Origin: JADCRZ01 sp965200945
GTDB taxonomy: Bacteria > Bacteroidota > Bacteroidia > Chitinophagales > Chitinophagaceae
DNA: 64,000 nucleotides
NCBI GenBank assembly: GCA_965200945.1
Contig: OZ241749.1
Location: 992,001 to 1,056,000, forward strand
Reading direction: 5' to 3'
Positions 14,629 to 24,315 of the stretch are shown in pieces. The position numbers were made by a program, and so were the translations under genes. Numbering within the stretch: the stretch's first letter is position 1; the number at the start of each line of letters is the position of its first letter. The notes beneath the pieces were generated by a model. The model ran no database searches and was not told the DNA's origin. It saw only the letters and a list, made by a program, of their open reading frames with translations.

Positions 14629-16857
14629 ATGGATAAATTATTTTATCTCGTTCCCGTAATGGGGATTGCCGGCCTGCTTTATACCGCCTGGAAATATGCC
14701 TGGGTAACCCGACAGGACTCAGGTACCGAGCGCATGAATCTTATCAGTAAACACATTGCCGAAGGAGCCATGGCCTTCCTGAAGGCCGAATGGAAGATCC
14801 TCTCTTATTTTGTTGTCGTGGTCGCCATCCTCCTGGCATTCATGGGCAGCAGAAACCCCAACTCACACTGGTCTATATCCATCGCTTTTATAATAGGCGC
14901 TTTTTTCAGCGCGCTCGCCGGCTTTATCGGCATGAGCATCGCTACAAAAGCCAACGTTCGCACCGCCCATGCAGCCCGCACCAGCCTTTCCAAAGCGCTC
15001 GCTGTTTCATTCACCGGTGGTTCTGTTATGGGACTGGGTGTAGCAGGACTGGCCGTATTGGGACTGGGCAGCCTGTTCATAGTGCTGAAATTACTCTTTG
15101 CTCGGGATGCACCCGTGAACTCCGAAGAGATGGTAAAAACCATCGAGATCCTGACCGGTTTTTCCCTCGGCGCTGAATCGATCGCACTCTTCGCCCGTGT
15201 AGGCGGTGGCATCTATACCAAAGCAGCCGATGTGGGCGCAGATCTGGTGGGTAAAGTAGAAGCCGGTATTCCGGAAGACGATCCCAGGAACCCGGCTACC
15301 ATCGCCGATAACGTGGGCGACAACGTGGGCGACGTGGCTGGCATGGGTGCCGATCTGTTCGGCTCTTATGTAGCCACCGTACTGGCCACCATGGTTCTCG
15401 GACAGGAAACCGTTTCCAACGATAATTACGGCGGACTGGCCCCCATCCTTCTGCCTATGCTGATCGCGGGGGTTGGCATCCTTTTTTCGATTGTGGCCAC
15501 GTTTTTCGTTCGCATCAGCGATGCAGCCGGTATCAGTACCAGCGTAGTGCAGAAAGCGCTGAACCTCGGCAACTGGGGTTCCATCATCCTCACCGCCCTC
15601 GCCAGCATCGGACTCGTTTATTACATACTCCCCGAAACCATGACACTCCGCGGCATTGAATTCACCAAATGGGGTGTACTCGGCGCCATTGTGGTAGGTC
15701 TGCTGGTAGGTACGCTCATGAGCATGATCACCGAATATTTCACTGCCATGGGCAAACCGCCTGTACTTTCCATTATCAGGCAGTCATCCACCGGCCACGC
15801 CACCAACGTCATCGGCGGACTGGCTGTAGGTATGAACAGCACTTTCTTTCCGATACTCGTTTTGGCCGCCGGTATCTACGGCTCTTTTGCCTGTGCCGGT
15901 CTGTATGGGGTGGCTATCGCTGCGGCCGGTATGATGGCTACCACCGCCATGCAGCTTGCAATAGATGCATTCGGCCCCATTGCGGACAATGCCGGGGGGA
16001 TTGCGGAAATGAGCGACCTGCCCAAAGATGTGCGTGAAAAGACCGACGTGCTCGACGCGGTCGGTAACACCACCGCTGCTACCGGAAAAGGGTTTGCCAT
16101 CGCTTCGGCGGCGCTTACCTCCCTGGCCCTTTTTGCCGCTTATGTGGGCGTGGTACAACACAACGGCTATGAAATGACTGGCATCGATATCTACAAGGCC
16201 AAGGTCTTGTCGAGCCTGTTCATCGGTGCGATGATCCCGTTTGTATTCTCGTCCCTGGCCATTCGGGCGGTGGGCGAAGCGGCCATGAGCATGGTGGAAG
16301 AAGTGCGCCGCCAGTTCCGCACAATCCCGGGCATCATGGAAGGAACGGGTGAACCTGAATATGACAAGTGCGTGGAGATCTCAACCAACGCATCCCTGAA
16401 AAAGATGGTTCTTCCGGGTTTGCTGACGATCCTTTCTCCCCTGCTGATCGGTTTCGTGCTCGGACCGGAAGCTCTGGGTGGTTTCCTGGCCGGTGCTACC
16501 GTGAGCGGCGTACTGATGGGTATTTTCCAGAACAACGCCGGCGGCGCCTGGGACAATGCAAAAAAGAGCTTTGAAAAAGGGGTTAATATCAACGGAGAGA
16601 TTTTTTACAAGAAATCCGAGCCGCACAAGGCTTCTGTAACCGGCGATACCGTGGGCGATCCGTTCAAGGATACCTCCGGTCCTTCCATGAACATCCTGAT
16701 CAAACTGATGTCGATCGTATCTTTGGTGATAGCGCCCACCCTGGCAAATGTGCATAAGTCGGGCGATATCCTGGCTTCCAGAAAAGAAACGCCTGTCCGG
16801 ATCACAAAGGTTGTACAACCTGCAACTCCGGTAAGCAGGATCACGGTGCGGCAATAA
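14629..16857 (+). CDS. hppA: Membrane-bound, potassium-dependent ion-pumping pyrophosphatase
   Basis: Uses pyrophosphate hydrolysis to pump H+ or Na+ across the cytoplasmic membrane. The 742-aa protein is almost entirely membrane helices. The pyrophosphate-binding motif DVGADLVGKVEAGIPEDD is followed by NPATIADNVGDNVGDVAGMGADLFGS. The late motif GNTTAATGKGFAIASAAL has Ala where potassium-independent enzymes have Lys, so potassium dependence is expected. Whether H+ or Na+ is moved cannot be decided by eye. Start: MDKLFYLVPVMGIAG at 14629, just after the promoter. It may conserve energy or cushion low-energy stress. A hairpin terminator follows. Confidence 0.95.
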   Translation: MDKLFYLVPVMGIAGLLYTAWKYAWVTRQDSGTERMNLISKHIAEGAMAFLKAEWKILSYFVVVVAILLAFMGSRNPNSHWSISIAFIIGAFFSALAGFIGMSIATKANVRTAHAARTSLSKALAVSFTGGSVMGLGVAGLAVLGLGSLFIVLKLLFARDAPVNSEEMVKTIEILTGFSLGAESIALFARVGGGIYTKAADVGADLVGKVEAGIPEDDPRNPATIADNVGDNVGDVAGMGADLFGSYVATVLATMVLGQETVSNDNYGGLAPILLPMLIAGVGILFSIVATFFVRISDAAGISTSVVQKALNLGNWGSIILTALASIGLVYYILPETMTLRGIEFTKWGVLGAIVVGLLVGTLMSMITEYFTAMGKPPVLSIIRQSSTGHATNVIGGLAVGMNSTFFPILVLAAGIYGSFACAGLYGVAIAAAGMMATTAMQLAIDAFGPIADNAGGIAEMSDLPKDVREKTDVLDAVGNTTAATGKGFAIASAALTSLALFAAYVGVVQHNGYEMTGIDIYKAKVLSSLFIGAMIPFVFSSLAIRAVGEAAMSMVEEVRRQFRTIPGIMEGTGEPEYDKCVEISTNASLKKMVLPGLLTILSPLLIGFVLGPEALGGFLAGATVSGVLMGIFQNNAGGAWDNAKKSFEKGVNINGEIFYKKSEPHKASVTGDTVGDPFKDTSGPSMNILIKLMSIVSLVIAPTLANVHKSGDILASRKETPVRITKVVQPATPVSRITVRQ

Positions 16858-16888
16858 AACGAACGTGCGTATCTGTTTATAACTATAG

Positions 16889-16919
16889 AGGCTATGACCC
16901 AAACGGTCATGGCCTTTTT
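16889..16919 (+). terminator. Intrinsic terminator of hppA
   Basis: Ten-base-pair stem (GGCTATGACC with GGTCATGGCC, one G-T pair), 5-nt loop, then five T. Confidence 0.85.
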
Positions 16920-16985
16920 CTTTGTCCAGGGCACCGGTTTCCGCTAAGGATTTTTTTCATTTTACACGCTAAATTATCATTGCAT

Positions 16986-17001
16986 TACGAAAGGAGTCGT
17001 A
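16986..17001. promoter_or_regulatory. Candidate BlaI-type operator
   Basis: Inverted repeat TACGA-N6-TCGTA located 25 bases before the blaI-like start and just downstream of a TATCATTG -7-like sequence. This is the place where an autorepressor of the BlaI/MecI class would bind. Assignment to the regulator is inference from position and symmetry. Confidence 0.45.
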
Positions 17002-17025
17002 TATTAGTGCTTTAAACTGCCAAGC

Positions 17026-17406
17026 ATGTCAACCAAATATGTGAAACCCACGGAAAGTGAATTGGAGATCCTGGGTGTATTGTGGAACAAGGGCCTTGCC
17101 AGCGTCAGGGAAGTGCATGAGGAACTGGCCAAATCGAAGGATGTGGGGTATACAACTACCCTCAAGCTGATGCAGATCATGCATGAGAAAGGGCTTGTAA
17201 AAAGGGATGCCTCGGTGAAAACCCATATTTACCAGGCGGCTGTAAGCCGTGAAAAAACACAGAAACACCTGCTGGGAAAAATGATAGACGGTTTATTTGG
17301 CGGGTCAAGCACTCAGCTCGTGATCCAGGCACTCGGCAACCACAAAGCTTCCCAGGAGGAGCTGGATGCTATTCAGGAGCTGCTGAACAACCTCAAAAAC
17401 CAGTAG
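17026..17406 (+). CDS. BlaI/MecI/CopY-family transcriptional repressor
   Basis: 126-aa winged-helix regulator. The N-terminal part TESELEILGVLWNKGLASVREVHEEL is the first helix pair. DVGYTTTLKLMQIMHEKGLVKRD holds the recognition helix and wing. A C-terminal dimerisation helix ends with ELLNNL. In known systems such repressors are cleaved when the partner membrane peptidase is activated. The partner here is the M56 gene 4 bases downstream, in one operon. Confidence 0.93.
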   Translation: MSTKYVKPTESELEILGVLWNKGLASVREVHEELAKSKDVGYTTTLKLMQIMHEKGLVKRDASVKTHIYQAAVSREKTQKHLLGKMIDGLFGGSSTQLVIQALGNHKASQEELDAIQELLNNLKNQ

Positions 17407-17410
17407 TTCC

Positions 17411-19201
17411 ATGAACCCCACCTTATTTTGCAACGCTTTGGGATGGGCGCTCTTCCATAGTTTGTGGCAGTTTGGTTTGTTGTGGATGGTCTATTTTATT
17501 GCTACTTCTTCCAGCAAATTTTCCGCTGCCGGTAAACATGCCCTCGCCCTGGCGGTAAACCTCACGGGCTTTGTCTGGTTTCTCGTCACACTTATCTCTG
17601 CCTGCTCTGCCGCAGAACCTGTCACTGCCGGATTCTTTGAAACCGGCGTACTTCCCGCAGGGTCCGTCCGGTATATCCAGGAACTGGCGGATAAATACCT
17701 GATCTACATTACTTACGCATACCTGCTGGTAACCGGCTGGCAGTTCATCAAATTCATTTACGTCTTTTACCAGTCAAACTTGCTTTATGCCACCGGTGTT
17801 TCGAAAGTACCGGTAGCACTCCGGCATTATGTCCGGAAAATGTCTATGCAGCTCCATATCACCCGGCGTGTGCAGGTGTTTATCTCCGAATATGTAGACA
17901 CGCCCATGGTCATAGGCTTTCTGAAGCCTACCATCCTGATGCCGGTTGCCTGCGTGAACCAGCTCTCCCTCTTTCAGCTTGAATCCATCCTCCTGCACGA
18001 ACTCGTGCATATCAGACGCAACGATTACCTGATCAACATCTATGTGGCCGCAAGCGAGATCCTGTTCTTTTTCAACCCTTTCGCCCGGCTTTTGTTGCAG
18101 GCAGTGAAAAGTGAACGCGAGCACAGCTGCGACGACTGGGTCATGCAATATGATTACAACCCCCACCAGTACGCTTCCGCCCTCCTTTTACTGGAGAAAA
18201 GCCGTACAGGCTATGTGAAAACCGGACTGGCCGCTACGGGCATCAGTCGCAGGATCCTGCTCAACAGGGTACAACGGATCCTCAATGTACCTGTGACCAG
18301 GAAAAACCGCATCAAGCCCCTGACGGCCTTGTTTGCCGCCGCAGGGCTCGTTTTCTTCTGTGCCTGTCTTCCCCCCCGGGTGATGCCTTCAAAAGGCGGT
18401 TTGCAGCAGGAGTTTTACAGACTGGCGAAAAGATTGTCTTTCAGGAAGAAAGTCACCGCAGAACAGTACACCATGTTCACGGCTTTTCAGCCCGCTGTTG
18501 TGCCTGTAAACAGACCGGAAGCACATCAGAATACACGCGCTCCTCTTTCTTCCCTGGCAGCGGTTGCCGCGCCGGAACAGGAAGATATTAACGACAATAT
18601 CATTCCCGTTGCCTCGGTAAGCGATGAGCTGAGCGATCTCTCTCCGATCCAGGTACAGGCTCTGAACATCGAGCCCCGGAATTTTTCGCTGCCCGAACCC
18701 ACACAACCGGAGGCACCGGCCACTATCACCATAACAGACTATCCGTACGTACCCGCTTCCAGCTTTTATTTTTCCGCCGACACCGCAAAACCACGCGTTA
18801 AACCGGAGAGCTATCATGACCGCAGTGCACGGGAATCGCTGATGAAAACCAAGAAGGCGCTGAGCGAGATCGACTGGAACGCCATCCAGAAAAACCTGCC
18901 TAAAAAAGTGAACATAGAACAGCTTCGCAGGCAGTTGGAAAGCTCGATCGACCAGCTTAACTGGCTGGCCATCAATCAGGAGATCAGGGATTCGATCAAT
19001 GTTCAGACCAAAGTGGAGTACCAACAGGCCCTCAGCGAAGAATTGAAGGAGATGGACAAATGGAAGGCACAGCAGACCCAGTACCAAAAGATCCAGATCC
19101 AGCTGAAAGAGCAGCAGGAAAAGTACAAGGCCGACGCCCAGGTCCGTGAACTCGACCTGCAGAAACAGGCCGCAAAAGGCAAAGTCATCGTCATCCTTTA
19201 G
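17411..19201 (+). CDS. BlaR1-like M56-family membrane metallopeptidase with coiled-coil tail
   Basis: 596 aa. Membrane segments at about 10-30, 37-58, 95-115 and 305-322 flank a cytoplasmic zinc-protease domain with H196-E-L-V-H200 and the downstream EREHSCDDW segment. After the last membrane helix there is no penicillin-binding sensor domain as in BlaR1. Instead there is a long linker and a C-terminal coiled coil (about 470-590) rich in K, E and Q. It presumably cleaves the BlaI-like repressor on receiving an envelope signal; that signal is unknown. Its stop is only 3 bases from the converging PorP stop. Confidence 0.87.
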   Translation: MNPTLFCNALGWALFHSLWQFGLLWMVYFIATSSSKFSAAGKHALALAVNLTGFVWFLVTLISACSAAEPVTAGFFETGVLPAGSVRYIQELADKYLIYITYAYLLVTGWQFIKFIYVFYQSNLLYATGVSKVPVALRHYVRKMSMQLHITRRVQVFISEYVDTPMVIGFLKPTILMPVACVNQLSLFQLESILLHELVHIRRNDYLINIYVAASEILFFFNPFARLLLQAVKSEREHSCDDWVMQYDYNPHQYASALLLLEKSRTGYVKTGLAATGISRRILLNRVQRILNVPVTRKNRIKPLTALFAAAGLVFFCACLPPRVMPSKGGLQQEFYRLAKRLSFRKKVTAEQYTMFTAFQPAVVPVNRPEAHQNTRAPLSSLAAVAAPEQEDINDNIIPVASVSDELSDLSPIQVQALNIEPRNFSLPEPTQPEAPATITITDYPYVPASSFYFSADTAKPRVKPESYHDRSARESLMKTKKALSEIDWNAIQKNLPKKVNIEQLRRQLESSIDQLNWLAINQEIRDSINVQTKVEYQQALSEELKEMDKWKAQQTQYQKIQIQLKEQQEKYKADAQVRELDLQKQAAKGKVIVIL

Positions 19202-19204
19202 CTT

Positions 19205-20227
19205 TTACCACACATTCCTCGGACACGAGTCCCCATACTTGTTTCCGATCAGGAAACCCAGCACGATCTCATGCGTGCCCTTGCTCACTGTTCTCAGCCG
19301 CGAGATACTGTAATCATACGCATAACCGAGGTTGAACGTGTTTGAAACATTCAGCCCAACCATGCCTGCAAAGCCGTCCTGCAGCCGGTACGTTGCGGCC
19401 ACCCAGAACCGGTCGAGGTACTGAATTTTCGTGTTAAAATCGAACTGCACGGGCAGGGGCCTCACCAGTTTCATCATCACGGAAGGCAGCAGCGAAAAAT
19501 CATCACTGAGCATAAATCGATAACCGGCAGTCAAAAACAGGTGAGGCACCAGCTTTGAATCGTCGGTTTTTACCGTAAGGTCCGAAAAGTATATCTTCTG
19601 GGTGACCAGCTGCTGGACCGACACCCCTGCAAAAAAATCAGCCGAATACAGGTACAGCCCCGCTCCCATATCGGGTTTGATCCGGTTGATATCGCCTGAC
19701 GTGTACACCGCTGGATCGACCGGATTGGCAGTTCCGAAATCAAGTTTGCTGCGATCCAGGCTGATGTTCCTGAACCCGGCCTCGAAGCCGGCGGCAAGGC
19801 TGGTACGGGCGCTGATGCCCACGTGATAAGCATAACTTGCATAGCCGGCAAACCGGTTCAGCGGGCCGGTACGGTCGTTCAGGATCTTGAAACCGAGCCC
19901 ATGGTGCGGTTTCGCCGCTTCATAATCCAGCCAGTAACTGCGCCCCCGTGGATTCTCTCCCGGCATCTCAAAGGAAGTGGCCGTGGTCCGGTCGTCTTTT
20001 TTCCCGATCGGCGCCTGGAAAGTGAGGTAGGTCGTCACCGGTGCATCCTGCAGGCCCACCCACTGGTGACGGTGACTGATCTTTACATCGGCATAGTTCT
20101 CTATGCCGGTAAGGGCCGGATTGATGATATACTGGTTGAGGATATACTGCGTATAGTGCGGCTCCTGCTGCGCATGGAGGCCCTGAGCAAGTATCCACAA
20201 AAAAAGACAGGATATAAATTTCTTCAT
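19205..20227 (-). CDS. PorP/SprF-family type IX secretion membrane protein
   Basis: 340 aa. The signal peptide MKKFISCLFLWILAQGLHAQ is followed by QEPHYTQYILNQYIINPALTG, the hallmark start of PorP/SprF proteins, and then a beta-strand-rich outer-membrane barrel with GLGFKILNDRTGPLNR and GAGLYLYSADFFAGVSVQQL. SprF-like proteins are encoded next to large adhesins and help attach or export them through the type IX system. Here it follows the PKD/CHU_C protein gene by 11 bases, so the two surely form one operon. The start at 20227 gives the signal peptide. Confidence 0.93.
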   Translation of the reverse strand: MKKFISCLFLWILAQGLHAQQEPHYTQYILNQYIINPALTGIENYADVKISHRHQWVGLQDAPVTTYLTFQAPIGKKDDRTTATSFEMPGENPRGRSYWLDYEAAKPHHGLGFKILNDRTGPLNRFAGYASYAYHVGISARTSLAAGFEAGFRNISLDRSKLDFGTANPVDPAVYTSGDINRIKPDMGAGLYLYSADFFAGVSVQQLVTQKIYFSDLTVKTDDSKLVPHLFLTAGYRFMLSDDFSLLPSVMMKLVRPLPVQFDFNTKIQYLDRFWVAATYRLQDGFAGMVGLNVSNTFNLGYAYDYSISRLRTVSKGTHEIVLGFLIGNKYGDSCPRNVW

Positions 20228-20238
20228 AGAATCTGGTG

Positions 20239-23200
20239 TCAGCGAACAATGGTCACGGAGCCATTGATCTGTTTGCGGCCGTTTTTCGGATCGATGATCC
20301 AGTAATACGTGCCAAGGGGAAGCGGGTTCCCGTTGTAGGTACCGTTCCATTCCTTGGTGTAATCGGAGGATGAATAAACACGCTGGCCATACCGGTTAAA
20401 TACCTCTATGGTGGCTCCGGGATATGATGCCAGGTACGGGATCTTCCAGGTGTCGTTGATGCCGTCACCGTTGGGTGAAAAAGCATTGGGCACCTTCAAT
20501 TCCTTCAGCAGGCTCACAATTACCTCATCTGTACCCTTGCAACCACTGGCAGTAGTTACGGTGAGCTGGTAAGTGATGTTATCAATGGGCGTTACCCTGG
20601 GGGTGATCGTCTGCGGATTGTCGAGGTAGGCAGGTGGCGACCATAACACACTGCTGTTCGCCGCGGCCCTGCCTTCCAGCATGGTTGAACCGCCTTCCAG
20701 CACTGTTTTATCCGGGCCTGCATCGGCCAGCGGCACGGGGTTCACCGTGATGTAGCCGGTATCTTTTGCGCTGCAACCTGCGCCGGCGGTGAAGGTGTAA
20801 TAAATGACAGCGGTGCCTGACCTCGCAACAGCGGGCGTGAAGAGCCCGGTTGAGGAAACCCCGGTGCCGCTGAAAACTCCGGTCCCCGTCAATCCATTTA
20901 CCTCCCGCACCCCACTGATCTGAAATGCCGCCGCATCGGCACATACCGGGTTCACTGAATCGAGCACTACCTGTGGCGTAGCAAGCAGAGTGATGGTTTT
21001 AGTGATCTGCTGGGTACAGCTGATACCTGAATAAACCTGGTAAAGGATCTGGACGGATCTGGAGGCCGGAGTACCGAACGCAGGGTATCTGAAAGCATAG
21101 ACTTTCCCCGCAAAAGGCTGGAGATCCGTTATTTTCAGGGCGTTGTTGCTGCCGTTGTCCCTGGTAATATCTACCCGGGTGATCTTGCCGAAATCCACGC
21201 CGGATCTGTCTGCAATGCGTACGCTGTCGCTGCTGCAAAGCTTACCTGCCTCCAGGATGTCAAAATCCGCCTTTGGCACCGCCCCGTTCACCGTGAATGG
21301 CTGTATGGTGTCTGTGCTGCATCCTGCGGCGGAGGTGACCCGGAGCGTGACCTGGTAAGTACCCGCAGCAGTGTATTGATGAGTTGCATTTTTTACGATG
21401 GAAGTATCCGGGTTCGCGGAGGTCGCATTGCGGTCGCCGAACTGCCAGCGGTAGCGGAACAGCGACTGGCTGTTGTCGGCAATAACACTCGAATCGCTGA
21501 ACTGTGCATACTGATCGTTCTGACAGATCTGCGGCAGTCCAAACGCCGGTTTGGGTAGGTAATTCACGGCAAGTGCCTGGTTTGCAGCACTTTTACAACC
21601 GGTTTTCGTCTCTACCTGCAGGGTAATCATCGCTGTGCCTGCTGAAAACTGGTGGACCGGATTCTGGACAGACGCCGTGCTGCCGTCGCCGAAGTTCCAG
21701 CTCCATTTGGTAATGTCGCCATTGGAGGGGGTGGACTGGTCTTTAAAAACCACCGCTGTTTTCTCGCAGGGCGCGTTGGCGGTTGTAAAGGCGGCAACGG
21801 GGTTCTGGGTCAGGCTGATGGTCTTTGTTATGGTGTCGGAAAGACAGCCGATATCTGTGATGGAGGAAAAACGGAGTGTATAAGTGCCGGCAGCAGTATA
21901 AACATGAACCGGACTTTTAACGCCGGATGTTGTCTGGTCGCCGAAACTCCAGTTCCAGCGTACAACCTGGCGTCCGTTCCCGTTTGTACTGTCGGTGAGC
22001 CTGAGGGTGTCGCCCAGGCAGACAGGCAATACGCTGCTGAAGGCGGCATTGGGGCGCTCGAAGATCTGCAGGTCGTAACTCAATTCCTGTTCCCCGCTGC
22101 ATCCATCACCGGTAGGATTGTTTGCAACAATTGAAACGGGATAAGTGCCGAGCGTGGAAATGGTATAGAACCGGTTGATCTTGAAGCGGTACAACCGCTT
22201 GTCGTTCACGACCCAGGTAGAATCATAGGCCGGATTAAACAGGGTCGTATCGGAAAAGAGGCCGTTGAAATTCCATTTGAGTGAAACGGGCTGGTATGGC
22301 AGTACGATCGAGAACTTGAAAGGCGAATTCCTGCAGCCGGCGGGGAAACTGACCGTTGCATACTCGTTTTGAACCGACACAAACTGGTAAAGGTCTTTTA
22401 GGTTGGTTCCTGCAGAGTATCCGTACGATTCGGCGCTTCCAAAGCCATAGGCAATGGCATTAAAGCCCGAATCGCAGGTCAGGGTATGCGTCCCCTGTCC
22501 TACCGTGAGCTGGGTGTAGGCGTAACTGCCGTTCGCCGGAAGAGGTTTGAACCCGCCGGGAGCCAACCCGTCTACCTTGAAAGAATTGGTGATTTCCGGC
22601 AGATTTTTGCATACCACGTTTAGGTGGTGCTCATTGATATTGGTATTTGCTGCCGGCTGCATCGAGTTCAGCGTCACATTCGAGATCGTTTGTTCAACCG
22701 GGTTCAGGTAAATCATCTCCGGGTCTCCCTGTCCGCCGTTGCTGCTGCACCCGGAAGTGGTAAAATACTGCGCCACAAGTACTGGCTTGTCGGATTCTAT
22801 AAAACCCGGAGTTGAGCTGCTGAACTCATAGTACTGGTTGTTAACAAAGGAAGCGTTGCTGATGACAGTACCGTCGAGCTTCACGACCGCCGCCGGATCG
22901 GATTTGAAGATACGGAAGAAGTTGGTCTGGCTGGCGGTGCTGGCTTTGTTGATGGAGGGCACTGTGATGTAAGTTTTTCCCCACGTGCTTAGCGGATACA
23001 TCTGCTGGTACAGGTTGTCTGAAGTGCCGGAAGATCCGCCGCATCCGATGGATATCTTCCCGCTTCCGCAGAAGACGGCGATCTTTTTACAGGAGCCGGC
23101 CGCGGTACTGAGCGACCTTATCCTCGAACCTGTCAGGTCGACCCCTCTGAAAGGCGCATTGGTCGAAGTGAGTGCCCCGAGCGCCTGGTATACCTGTCCC

Positions 23201-23793
23201 TGGGTGAGCGTTACGGTATAAGGCTGGTTTGCCTGGCGGCCACCTTTGGTATTTTGAGCCGGCGTTATTTCCACGGTGGTGGTGCCGGTGTCAGTTGCGA
23301 TCACATCAAAATAGGAATAGGACGCATTTGAATTGGAGATCTGCGTGTAATTGATGGAGTAATAATCTTTTCCAAGAGTGCTGACCGGCAAACAAAGTGT
23401 TGCGCCGGAGATGGAGTTCACATAGATAAAGCTGTACACTACCACCGGCTTCGCGGCCATTACATGAATGCCCAGGTTGTACGATCCTTCGTCCAGCAGC
23501 GCAGCCGTCCGCGGAATGTCGACCGTGGTCACCTGGTTGGCGGTGACGGTAAAACTCATGGAAACACCGATCCCTGGAATATCGACCGTCCCGGTTGTGT
23601 TCACATCCGAAGTCATGTAAAGCTGCATTTTTTCTGCAGCATTGGTGTTGTTGATGGCTTCGAACATCCGGACGTGGTTGCCATAAGCAATCCAGAAATC
23701 TTTTCCCTTGTTGGTGAAGTCCTGTGCCTGAAGATCCGCCAATGTCAACAGGCAAAGCAATACAGGCAGAAGCTGAAGTAAAATTTTTTTCAA
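20239..23793 (-). CDS. Large secreted PKD-repeat protein with gliding-motility-type C-terminal domain
   Basis: 1184 aa. The signal peptide MKKILLQLLPVLLCLLTLADLQAQ is followed by an IgGFc-binding-protein-like N-terminal region (about 25-480, GKDFWIAYGNHVRMFE). Several PKD domains (about 580-870) carry SFGDQTT, NFGDGST and QFGDRNA signatures. Ig-like repeats follow, ending in a CHU_C / type B sorting domain (about 1095-1184: VPNAFSPNGDGINDTWKIP to the terminal GSVTIVR). Such proteins are exported by the type IX system and act as surface adhesins or matrix proteins. The ligand is unknown. It is the first gene of the operon with the PorP/SprF partner. Confidence 0.93.
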   Translation of the reverse strand: MKKILLQLLPVLLCLLTLADLQAQDFTNKGKDFWIAYGNHVRMFEAINNTNAAEKMQLYMTSDVNTTGTVDIPGIGVSMSFTVTANQVTTVDIPRTAALLDEGSYNLGIHVMAAKPVVVYSFIYVNSISGATLCLPVSTLGKDYYSINYTQISNSNASYSYFDVIATDTGTTTVEITPAQNTKGGRQANQPYTVTLTQGQVYQALGALTSTNAPFRGVDLTGSRIRSLSTAAGSCKKIAVFCGSGKISIGCGGSSGTSDNLYQQMYPLSTWGKTYITVPSINKASTASQTNFFRIFKSDPAAVVKLDGTVISNASFVNNQYYEFSSSTPGFIESDKPVLVAQYFTTSGCSSNGGQGDPEMIYLNPVEQTISNVTLNSMQPAANTNINEHHLNVVCKNLPEITNSFKVDGLAPGGFKPLPANGSYAYTQLTVGQGTHTLTCDSGFNAIAYGFGSAESYGYSAGTNLKDLYQFVSVQNEYATVSFPAGCRNSPFKFSIVLPYQPVSLKWNFNGLFSDTTLFNPAYDSTWVVNDKRLYRFKINRFYTISTLGTYPVSIVANNPTGDGCSGEQELSYDLQIFERPNAAFSSVLPVCLGDTLRLTDSTNGNGRQVVRWNWSFGDQTTSGVKSPVHVYTAAGTYTLRFSSITDIGCLSDTITKTISLTQNPVAAFTTANAPCEKTAVVFKDQSTPSNGDITKWSWNFGDGSTASVQNPVHQFSAGTAMITLQVETKTGCKSAANQALAVNYLPKPAFGLPQICQNDQYAQFSDSSVIADNSQSLFRYRWQFGDRNATSANPDTSIVKNATHQYTAAGTYQVTLRVTSAAGCSTDTIQPFTVNGAVPKADFDILEAGKLCSSDSVRIADRSGVDFGKITRVDITRDNGSNNALKITDLQPFAGKVYAFRYPAFGTPASRSVQILYQVYSGISCTQQITKTITLLATPQVVLDSVNPVCADAAAFQISGVREVNGLTGTGVFSGTGVSSTGLFTPAVARSGTAVIYYTFTAGAGCSAKDTGYITVNPVPLADAGPDKTVLEGGSTMLEGRAAANSSVLWSPPAYLDNPQTITPRVTPIDNITYQLTVTTASGCKGTDEVIVSLLKELKVPNAFSPNGDGINDTWKIPYLASYPGATIEVFNRYGQRVYSSSDYTKEWNGTYNGNPLPLGTYYWIIDPKNGRKQINGSVTIVR

Positions 23794-24315
23794 CGTTGCA
23801 AATCGGATTGTTGACGGGATTAGTAAAAGTAACGGCTTCGATGATGAATGAAAATAATCACTTTCACTTAGTCAGCCCCTTTCAATCAGGATCAATGCGG
23901 GATAAGATAAGGAAATTTTAAAAGATAGCCGGAGTGCGCTAAAAATAAAAAAAGAGGAGGCAAAAATTAGGATGAAGCTGCACAAAGAATGAATTATGAG
24001 ATTAAAATGTTGGTATACTTTATATTCGATTAATAATCATTTAGTTATGTTTATCTAAATCTTAACGGGAAGATGTCACTAAAGAGCGAACAAGAAAGTA
24101 ATGCATATGGGCAAAACGTTCATAAAATATCATACATAAAATTTCAAATTGAATCCTAATATATTTGTAATGAGTAATTTATGTTATAATTTAAATGCTA
24201 ACAATATTCGCATTTAAATTTTCAATTTTAGACTTGCCTAAAAATAATATTTGATAAAAATTTTAGTAGTCATTTTATGAAAATCTTTACCCTTTTTCTG
24301 CCTAGCTTAGCACCT
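23794..24315. other. AT-rich intergenic gap
   Basis: About 520 bp between the divergent adhesin and lipoprotein genes. From 23930 on it is very AT-rich, full of short A/T runs and stops. I see no RNA gene or insertion sequence. Regulatory sites for both genes must lie here, but none stands out. Confidence 0.6.
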
